A stretch of 64,000 nucleotides of DNA from Qipengyuania sp. JC766 (GTDB lineage Bacteria > Pseudomonadota > Alphaproteobacteria > Sphingomonadales > Sphingomonadaceae). The stretch lies in the NCBI RefSeq assembly GCF_040717445.1, contig NZ_JBFEFL010000001.1, positions 496,001-560,000 on the forward strand. The letters run 5' to 3'. Of this stretch, positions 58,117 through 64,000 are shown one piece after another. Each line of letters begins with the position of its first letter. Position 1 is the stretch's first letter. Both the position numbers and the translations under genes were made by a program. The notes beneath the pieces were generated by a model that worked only from the letters and a program-made list of their open reading frames with translations, was not told where the DNA came from and made no database searches.

Positions 58117-58434
58117 TCAGCCCTGAACGATCTTGGCTTCGGCGAAGGCGAGGAGACCGCCATAGGTCTCGAGCATCTCGGCATCGATGTCGTCGTCCTC
58201 GATGATGATATCGAGGCGATCTTCCATCTCGGTGAGGAGCCCGGCGACGGCCATGGAATCGAGTTCCGGCAAGTGTCCGAACAGTCCGGTATCGGCGTCA
58301 AACCCGGCGACGCGCGATTCCTCGATGCCCAGCACGTCGCGAATGACGCCGCGCAGCTTGCGGTCGATCTCGGCCCGGCTCGGATCCATTTCGCCGGACA
58401 TCTCTTCGGAGGCGGAAGCGCCTTTGCTCTGCAT
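58117..58434 (-). CDS. Acyl carrier protein of the exosortase A locus
   Basis: 105 residues from the ATG at 58434 (AGGGG upstream); an ATG at 58461 touching the previous stop is an alternative. The phosphopantetheine serine is in LPELDSMAVAGLLTEME, followed by acidic helix III (IIIEDDDIDAEML). A dedicated ACP among hydrolases, an acyl-CoA ligase and a decarboxylase implies acyl or aminoacyl loading, with the product unknown. Confidence 0.85.
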   Translation of the reverse strand: MQSKGASASEEMSGEMDPSRAEIDRKLRGVIRDVLGIEESRVAGFDADTGLFGHLPELDSMAVAGLLTEMEDRLDIIIEDDDIDAEMLETYGGLLAFAEAKIVQG

Positions 58435-58460
58435 TGCAATCCCCTGACGGTCGCGCGCCA

Positions 58461-59423
58461 TTAGCTGGCGCTCCGGCGCGGTGCAAGCCGCCGCAGGGCG
58501 CGCTTCGCCAGCGCCGGCCATGCGCGCGGCTGGCGCGGATCGAGGCAGTCGATCCGGTAGCGGGGCCGGTCCAGCTCCATCCAGTCGCGCTTGTAGGCAT
58601 CGTTGCCGGTCCCGAAATCGACCAGGTCGACCCGGTCGGTATCGATGACGTGCTCGAACAGCGCCGCGCTCAGCGTCGTCCCGGCGGAGAGCGCCTTGAG
58701 CTCTTCCAGGTGCGCCAGCTTGTGAATGTAGGCGACGCCGTTCTCGACCGTCCAGAACTGCGCCGCGACAGGCTGCCCGTCGTGCCGCGCAAGGCCCAGC
58801 CGCAGCCGTCCGGCCACACCTTCCTGCTCGGCGAAACTGCGGAGGAGGGCGGTGTCGCCTTCCTCCGGTTTCCAGCTGGAGCGATAGATTTCCTCGTAGG
58901 ACTGCCACACATCCTCTTCGAAACGCGTGACAATCTGCGTCTCGACCTTCTTCGCCTTGCGCTTGAAGGTGGTCCGCATCCGGCCCGGGCGCTGGGCCCA
59001 GTATTCGGAAAAGCTGCGACCGTTGACCGGCAGGATGTGGTTATGGTCGCACGCCTCGCGGGTCACCTGCCAGCCGGCCTTGCGGAAGGCCGCTTCGAGC
59101 GCCGAGGCGCTGCCGTCCTCGTCGGGGACGGGCGCCAGAGACACGCGGTGGGCCCGTTTGCGCAGCGCGCCGGCGATGGTGTCCAGCGATTGCTGTTGCG
59201 GGTTCAGCGGGCGCCAAGTGAAGCTGTACCAGTTGGCGAGCGAGACCAGCGCGCCGTCCTCGCGTGCAAGAGCGAGCGCGCTCTGTCCGTTGGTCACGAA
59301 CAGCGGTTCGGCCCTACGGTCGGCCAGAAGGGCATACCATTCGGGCCGGTCGAACGGCGCGGGTCCGGTGCTTGCAAGGGCTTGCAAGGCGTTAACCCTC
59401 TCGTGATAGCTGACGTCGCTCAT
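58461..59423 (-). CDS. GNAT/FemAB-like acyltransferase, exosortase-associated
   Basis: 320 residues. HILPVNGRSFSEYWAQRPGR with MRTTFKRKAKKVE after it, and FWTVENGVAYIHKLAHLEELKALSAG are the BcsL/CelD-like (Acetyltransf_6) pattern found in polysaccharide loci; DLVDFGTGNDAYKRDWM follows. It probably transfers an acyl or aminoacyl group to a sugar or peptide. The start codon is only 21 bp from that of the divergent acyl-CoA ligase gene. Confidence 0.8.
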   Translation of the reverse strand: MSDVSYHERVNALQALASTGPAPFDRPEWYALLADRRAEPLFVTNGQSALALAREDGALVSLANWYSFTWRPLNPQQQSLDTIAGALRKRAHRVSLAPVPDEDGSASALEAAFRKAGWQVTREACDHNHILPVNGRSFSEYWAQRPGRMRTTFKRKAKKVETQIVTRFEEDVWQSYEEIYRSSWKPEEGDTALLRSFAEQEGVAGRLRLGLARHDGQPVAAQFWTVENGVAYIHKLAHLEELKALSAGTTLSAALFEHVIDTDRVDLVDFGTGNDAYKRDWMELDRPRYRIDCLDPRQPRAWPALAKRALRRLAPRRSAS

Positions 59424-59444
59424 CTTCCCCGCAATCGAGTTTTC

Positions 59445-60971
59445 ATGGCCCTTCAACCCGACCCGACGCCCTTACCGCTGGACCACCTGGCCGAGCGCGG
59501 CAACGCGCCGGATCCGGCACTGGTGCTGCGTGACCGGACGCTTAGTTTCGCGGACTTAAGATCGCGTGTTGCCGCGCTTAGTGCGTGGTTAACCACGATG
59601 GCGCCCGAAGCGGGCGCCCGGGTCGCGAGCTGGGCCGCCAAGGGGGAACTGACCTGCCTGCTGCCGTTGGCGGCGGCGCGCGCGGGGCTCGTCCACGTGC
59701 CGATCAACCCGCTGCTGAAGCGGGCGCAGGTCGCGCATATTCTTGCGGACAGCGGCTCTGTCCTCCTCATCGGCACCGGCTCGCGCCTTGCGACGCTGGA
59801 GGATGGCGATGTGCCGCCGGACTGCCGGTTGCTGGAGGAAGGCGCAGCATGGGATGCGGTGGACGGCGTGACCGATCGCCTCGCGCCGTCGCATGCGGAC
59901 CCGGACGACCTGTGCGCCATTCTCTACACCAGCGGCTCCACCGGCCGGCCCAAGGGGGTGATGCTGAGCCATGCGAACATGTGGCTGGGTGCCGTCAGCG
60001 TGGCGCATTACCTGGGTATGGAAGCGGACGACGTCACGCTCGCCGTGCTGCCGCTGTCCTTCGATTACGGGCAGAACCAGTTGCTGAGCACCTGGTATGC
60101 CGGCGGCAGCGTGGTCCCGCTCGATTACCTCTTTCCCAAGGACGTCGTGAAAGCCTGCGCCAGACACGGCGTGACAACCCTGGCCGCGGTTCCGCCCCTG
60201 TGGGTGCAACTGACCGAGGCGCAGTGGCCCGAGGACGCAGTGGCGCCGATGCGCCGGCTGACCAATAGCGGTGGGGCGCTGACGACCGACCTGGTGGGCA
60301 AGCTCCAAGGGACATTCCCGGAGGCGCGGCTGTTCCCGATGTACGGACTGACCGAGGCGTTCCGCTCGACCTATCTCGACCCGGACCTGGTCGCGAGCCA
60401 TCCGACCTCGATGGGGACCGCAATCCCTTTCGCCGAGATCCTCGTGATCGACGATGCTGGCGATGTGGCCGCGCCGGGCGAGGAAGGCGAGCTGGTCCAT
60501 TGCGGACCGCTGGTGGCGCAGGGGTACTGGCAGGATGCGCAGCGCACGGCCGAAAGGTTCAAGCCCGCGCCCGCCGCCTCGCACCATGGCGGCATTGCCG
60601 TCTGGTCGGGCGACCGGGTCCGGCGCGACGCGGACGGCCTGCTCTATTTCGTCGGGCGGCGTGACGCCATGATCAAGAGCGCAGGCAACCGCATCAGCCC
60701 GCAGGAGGTCGAGGACGCGGCGCTCGCCACGGGGCTCGTGGCCGAGGCTGTCGCGCTGGGCGTGCCGGACGAACGGCTGGGCCAGGCGGTCCACCTGGTC
60801 GTTCGCGCCGTGCCTTCCGCCGCGAATGCCGGTACCGACCTTCCGAAAGCTCTTTCCAGGGAACTGCCGAACTTCATGCAACCAAGGGAAATCCACTGGC
60901 GCAATGCCATGCCGACCAACCCCAACGGCAAGATCGACCGGACGGCGCTGGCAAGGGAGATCGGCGCGTGA
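59445..60971 (+). CDS. Acyl-CoA ligase (AMP-forming), exosortase A-associated
   Basis: 508 residues of the ANL superfamily. The P-loop is LYTSGSTGRPKGVMLSH; MYGLTEAFRSTY and GRRDAMIKSAGNRISPQEVE follow, and the C-terminal lysine sits in NPNGKIDRTAL. It matches the TIGR03098-type ligase that travels with exosortase A. It overlaps the decarboxylase gene by 4 bp (GTGA). With the neighbouring ACP it probably activates an acid, possibly the substrate or product of the decarboxylase. Confidence 0.9.
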   Translation: MALQPDPTPLPLDHLAERGNAPDPALVLRDRTLSFADLRSRVAALSAWLTTMAPEAGARVASWAAKGELTCLLPLAAARAGLVHVPINPLLKRAQVAHILADSGSVLLIGTGSRLATLEDGDVPPDCRLLEEGAAWDAVDGVTDRLAPSHADPDDLCAILYTSGSTGRPKGVMLSHANMWLGAVSVAHYLGMEADDVTLAVLPLSFDYGQNQLLSTWYAGGSVVPLDYLFPKDVVKACARHGVTTLAAVPPLWVQLTEAQWPEDAVAPMRRLTNSGGALTTDLVGKLQGTFPEARLFPMYGLTEAFRSTYLDPDLVASHPTSMGTAIPFAEILVIDDAGDVAAPGEEGELVHCGPLVAQGYWQDAQRTAERFKPAPAASHHGGIAVWSGDRVRRDADGLLYFVGRRDAMIKSAGNRISPQEVEDAALATGLVAEAVALGVPDERLGQAVHLVVRAVPSAANAGTDLPKALSRELPNFMQPREIHWRNAMPTNPNGKIDRTALAREIGA

Positions 60972-62194
60972 AGCCGCTCGGTCCCATTCCGCCCGACTTC
61001 GAAAGCGTGGACGGCGAGCTCGCAATCAGTGGCAGGACCGCATCGCAACTCGTTGAGGATGCAGGGTCGACGCCGTTGTTCGTCTATTCGCGCCAGCGCC
61101 TGTCCGACCGCATGGCGCAGCTGCGCGAAGCGCTGCCGGAGCGGCTCGCGATCAACTACGCGATCAAGGCCAATCCCTTCCTCCCGGTCCTGCAGCACAT
61201 GGCGTGCCTGGTCGACGGGTTCGACATCGCATCGTCGGGCGAATTGCGCATGGCGCAGGCGGCGGGTCTCGATGCGAACCGCATCAGCTTTGCCGGACCC
61301 GGCAAGCGGGACGACGAGCTGGAAGCGGCCATTGCCGCCGGGGTGACACTGAACTGCGAAAGCGAAGGCGAGGCGGAGCGAGCGCTGGGAATCGCCGCGG
61401 CTGCGGGGACGCAGGCGCGCATGGCGATCAGGGTCAATCCCTCCTTCGAACTGCGCGGGTCCGGCATGAAGATGGGCGGGGGCGCCAAGCCCTTCGGCGT
61501 CGACCAGGACCGTGTGCCCGCCCTCGCGCGCCGGATCATCGAGGCCGGGGCCGACTGGCGCGGGCTGCACATCTATACCGGCAGCCAGGCGCTGTCCGCG
61601 GACGCGATCATCGAAACGCAGGGCAATGTCCTCGACCTGGCCGACGCGCTGGCGCGCGAGATCGGCGGCCCGCTGCCGAAGCTCAACATGGGCGGGGGCT
61701 TCGGCATTCCCTATTTCCATGGCGACGAGGCGCTGGATATCGCCGCCGTTGGCGCGGCGCTGGAAGAGCGGTTCGCGAACCTGCCGGCGAGCCTTGCCGA
61801 CACGTACCTGTGCATCGAACTCGGCCGCTACCTCGTGGGCGAGGCCGGCGTGTACCTGACGCGGATCGTCGACCGGAAGGTCAGCCACGGCACGGTCTAC
61901 CTCGTCACCGACGGGGGGCTTCACCACCAGTTGGCCGCCTCGGGCAATTTCGGCACGGTCGTACGCCGCAACTACCCCTCCGCCATCGCCACCCGCTTCG
62001 GGGCCGAACCGGAAGAGGAAGCAAACGTTGTCGGCCGCCTGTGCACACCGCTCGACCGGCTGGCCGACGCGGCGCACCTTCCATGGGCGGAGGCGGGTGA
62101 CCTGGTCGCGGTCTTCTGCGCCGGGGCCTATGGCGCGACCGCGAGCCCGGCGCAGTTCCTGGGCCACGGCCCGGCCGCCGAAATCGTCGTTTAA
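60968..62194 (+). CDS. PLP-dependent decarboxylase, exosortase A-associated
   Basis: 408 residues from a GTG start. Alanine-racemase-fold decarboxylase related to LysA: FVYSRQRLSDRM, PLP lysine in INYAIKANPF (Lys67), FDIASSGELRMAQAAGL, KMGGGAKPFGVD, GLHIYTGSQ, and the C-terminal FCAGAYGATASPAQFLGH. It fits TIGR03099. The substrate is probably a diaminopimelate-like or other D-centre amino acid, by family only. Forms an operon with the ligase. Confidence 0.9.
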   Translation: MKPLGPIPPDFESVDGELAISGRTASQLVEDAGSTPLFVYSRQRLSDRMAQLREALPERLAINYAIKANPFLPVLQHMACLVDGFDIASSGELRMAQAAGLDANRISFAGPGKRDDELEAAIAAGVTLNCESEGEAERALGIAAAAGTQARMAIRVNPSFELRGSGMKMGGGAKPFGVDQDRVPALARRIIEAGADWRGLHIYTGSQALSADAIIETQGNVLDLADALAREIGGPLPKLNMGGGFGIPYFHGDEALDIAAVGAALEERFANLPASLADTYLCIELGRYLVGEAGVYLTRIVDRKVSHGTVYLVTDGGLHHQLAASGNFGTVVRRNYPSAIATRFGAEPEEEANVVGRLCTPLDRLADAAHLPWAEAGDLVAVFCAGAYGATASPAQFLGHGPAAEIVV

Positions 62195-62371
62195 CCCTTT
62201 CGCAACTCCTGTCCCGCGATGGGACGCAAGCGTTGAAAACGCCGGAATTCCGCGAAAGGATAACGTGTTGTTCACCCTTTTGCGCGAGATGGCGAGCCTG
62301 ATCCGCGACGAGGCGGGAAGGGTCGCTCCTTTCCCGGTGCCGAAGTCGCATGCGGGCAAGGATGCGCATCG

Positions 62372-63016
62372 ATGTCGAAGACCAATACCCTTTCCAAGAT
62401 CGCCGGGCTGACGCTGGCGCCCCTCGCGCTGGCAGGCTGTGCCGGCGGCGGCGGGCAGCAATTGCCGCCGGCGACTTCCGCCATGATGGAGCAGGGGCCG
62501 AGCGAATCCTATGTGATCGGCGCGACCGACGTCCTGACCGTCCATGTCTGGCGCAACCCGGAACTGGGCGCCGAGGCGATCCAGGTCCGCCCCGACGGGC
62601 GCATCACCATTCCGCTGGTGGCGGACATGCCCGCGGTCGGGAAGACCCCGGCCATGCTGGCGCAGGACATCCGCCTGCAGCTTTCGCAATATATCGAGGA
62701 GCCGCTGGTCACCGTGATCGTGAACCAGCCCAATGGCGGTTTCGCGCAGCAGGTGCGGATCGTGGGCGCGACGGAAAAGCCCGCCGCCATTCCCTACCTC
62801 GCCAACATGACCGTGCTCGACGCGATGATCGCGGTCGGCGGCCTCAGCGAATTCGCGGCCGGCAACCGGGCCAAGCTGATCCGCACCGACCGCCGCACCG
62901 GCACGCAGCAGACCTACGCCCTGAAGCTGGGCGACCTGCTCAAGAAGGGCGACAGCCAGGCCAACGTCCTCCTCCAGCCGGGTGATGTGATCATCATCCC
63001 GGAAAGCATGTTCTGA
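62372..63016 (+). CDS. Polysaccharide export lipoprotein (Wza/EpsE-type, exosortase A locus)
   Basis: 214 residues. SKIAGLTLAPLALAGC gives a lipobox at Cys23, placing it in the outer-membrane export channel. YVIGATDVLTVHVWRNPELG starts the Poly_export domain, followed by a SLBB-like segment (QVRIVGATEKPAAIPYLANM, LQPGDVIIIPES). It matches the short TIGR03027-type export protein of XrtA loci. The 177-bp gap upstream probably holds a promoter. The chain-length gene follows after 13 bp. Confidence 0.9.
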   Translation: MSKTNTLSKIAGLTLAPLALAGCAGGGGQQLPPATSAMMEQGPSESYVIGATDVLTVHVWRNPELGAEAIQVRPDGRITIPLVADMPAVGKTPAMLAQDIRLQLSQYIEEPLVTVIVNQPNGGFAQQVRIVGATEKPAAIPYLANMTVLDAMIAVGGLSEFAAGNRAKLIRTDRRTGTQQTYALKLGDLLKKGDSQANVLLQPGDVIIIPESMF

Positions 63017-63029
63017 GGGGCGCTGCCGG

Positions 63030-64000
63030 ATGAACGAAGTATTCGAAGACCTGCGCGCCGCGCTCCATTCCGTCTGGCAGAGGCGGTGGCTGGCGCTGGG
63101 CATCGCGTGGATCGTCTGCCTGCTGGGATGGATGGCAATCGCCTTCATCCCCAACACCTACGAATCGAAGGCGCGGATCTTCGTCCAGCTCGACGACGTG
63201 CTGGCCGAGGAAATGGGCATCCGGGGCGGCGGTGAAAAGGAAATCACCCGCGTACGCCAGACGCTGACGAGCGCGGTCAACCTGGAGAAGGTCGTCCGTT
63301 CGACGCAGCTCGGCGCGAACGTCTCCAGCGAACGCGAAATGGAAGGCGCGGTCGCGGGGCTGGCCAAGGCCGTCGAGGTGAAGAGCGAGGAGGACAACCT
63401 CTTCGAACTGACCGCCAAGATCGGCAGTTCCTCGCTCTCCGAAGCCGAGAACGCGACGCTGGCGCAGAACGTCGTCCAGAAGCTGATCGACATCTTCCGC
63501 GAGGAAAACATCGCGGGCAGCCGCGGCGACGTGGCCGAGACGGTGGTATTCCTCGACCAGCAGCTCGAGGATCGCAAGCGCGAGCTGGAAGCGGCCGAAC
63601 AGCGCCGCCTCGCGTTCGAATCAGAGAACCCGGAACTCATCGGCGGCAGCGACGCGATCAGCTCGCGGCTCACCAACCTGCGCACGGAAATCCGCGGCGT
63701 GGATGCGGACCTGGCCGCAGCGCAGAGCGCGCTTGCGGCGATCAACGGCCAGCTTGCGGGCACGCCCGCCACGCTCGCGGGTGGTCCCCGGGTCTCGACG
63801 CCCGGCAGTGCCAACCAGGCGCTGGCGCAGGCGCAGTCGCAGCTGGCGAGCCTTCAGTCGCGCGGCCTGACCCCGCAGCATCCTGACGTGGTCGCTGCGC
63901 AGCGGCAGGTTGCATTGCTGAGGCGGCAGGCCGCGAACGAGCCGGATTCGTTCTCCGGCGGCGGATCGCAGCCCAATCCCGCCTACAGTTCGCTCGTCTC
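63030..64000 (+). CDS. Chain-length determinant protein (Wzz/GumC-type), cut by the window end
   Basis: The frame runs from ATG at 63030 to the window edge with no stop (323 complete codons). The N-terminus MNEVFEDLRAALHSVWQRRW leads into a transmembrane helix (LALGIAWIVCLLGWMAIAFI) and the Wzz motif NTYESKARIFVQLDDVL. A coiled-coil region follows (about 170-260, LDQQLEDRKRELEAAEQRR). LTPQHPDVVAAQRQVALLRR resembles XrtA-system chain-length proteins (TIGR03007). It sets polysaccharide length with the Wza-like protein. Confidence 0.9.
   Translation, partial: MNEVFEDLRAALHSVWQRRWLALGIAWIVCLLGWMAIAFIPNTYESKARIFVQLDDVLAEEMGIRGGGEKEITRVRQTLTSAVNLEKVVRSTQLGANVSSEREMEGAVAGLAKAVEVKSEEDNLFELTAKIGSSSLSEAENATLAQNVVQKLIDIFREENIAGSRGDVAETVVFLDQQLEDRKRELEAAEQRRLAFESENPELIGGSDAISSRLTNLRTEIRGVDADLAAAQSALAAINGQLAGTPATLAGGPRVSTPGSANQALAQAQSQLASLQSRGLTPQHPDVVAAQRQVALLRRQAANEPDSFSGGGSQPNPAYSSLV

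Overview
The window is gene-dense, GC-rich alphaproteobacterial chromosome, best matched to Sphingomonadales and probably Erythrobacteraceae. That placement is inferred from gene content: a KorAB 2-oxoacid:ferredoxin oxidoreductase in an aerobic-type genome, sdhCDA, a PA0069-type radical SAM protein, DUF1826/MerC, and an exosortase A (XrtA) exopolysaccharide locus. Many genes are joined by ATGA or GTGA stop/start overlaps. I found no tRNA, rRNA, CRISPR array, transposase or integrase, and no gap over 300 bp lacks a gene. Most of the window is ordinary core genome; the accessory-looking parts are about 22.8-23.2 kb and 45.0-46.2 kb.

Layout. 0-3.1 kb: 3' part of ligA, a membrane-anchored beta-lactamase-fold hydrolase and a 55-residue membrane protein. 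3.1-6.2 kb (minus strand): SDR, prmA, a DUF2459-like protein and a second SDR. 6.3-10.6 kb: sdhC-sdhD-sdhA, then a saccharopine-dehydrogenase-like protein and a DCC thiol-disulfide protein, with no sdhB. 10.6-15.9 kb: two zinc metallopeptidases, a ClpP-like protein, creD, a 3-hydroxybutyrate-dehydrogenase-like SDR and a zinc-ribbon protein. 16-19.2 kb: guaB, an RsmB-type rRNA methyltransferase and a TPR protein. 19.2-25 kb: rppH and an esterase facing korA-X-korB, then an EF-hand lipoprotein. 25.3-30.2 kb: a YdjM-like membrane protein, photolyase, cfa and a class-C-type serine hydrolase. 30.2-35 kb: PilZ protein, SDR and purF facing lolC-lolD. 35-42.2 kb: glutathione peroxidase, small proteins, dnaE, a fatty acyl-CoA ligase and a DUF1330 protein. 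42.2-46.7 kb: YbjN-like protein, radical SAM protein, a repeat-flanked AT-richer patch and moaB. 46.7-52 kb: soluble lytic transglycosylase, a degenerate uracil-DNA-glycosylase-like protein, ETF-ubiquinone oxidoreductase, MerC and DUF1826 behind a palindromic Zur-like operator. 52-56.7 kb: ispE, N-formylglutamate amidohydrolase, lipoprotein, nnr and a TrmA-family methyltransferase. 56.7-64 kb: XrtA-associated hydrolases 1 and 2, acyl carrier protein and GNAT protein (minus), facing acyl-CoA ligase, PLP decarboxylase, Wza-like export protein and Wzz-like chain-length protein (plus, cut by the window end).

Functional threads. Electron transfer into quinone (SdhCDA, ETF-QO) and low-potential ferredoxin chemistry (KorAB) sit beside lipid metabolism (acyl-CoA ligase, 3-hydroxybutyrate dehydrogenase, cfa). 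Envelope maintenance is prominent (LolCD, Slt, CreD, metallopeptidases). The right end enters a polysaccharide export locus whose ACP/ligase/decarboxylase set suggests an unknown acyl or amine modification.

Most interesting leads: (1) a four-helix membrane protein of lower GC inserted, with translational coupling, between korA and korB; (2) a 48-bp direct repeat of the 3' end of moaB flanking a 443-bp AT-richer unit with a small gene, resembling a site-specific integration scar; (3) a symmetric AATGnTACAnTGTAnCATT palindrome in front of the DUF1826-merC pair; (4) the XrtA-associated ACP/ligase/decarboxylase module.
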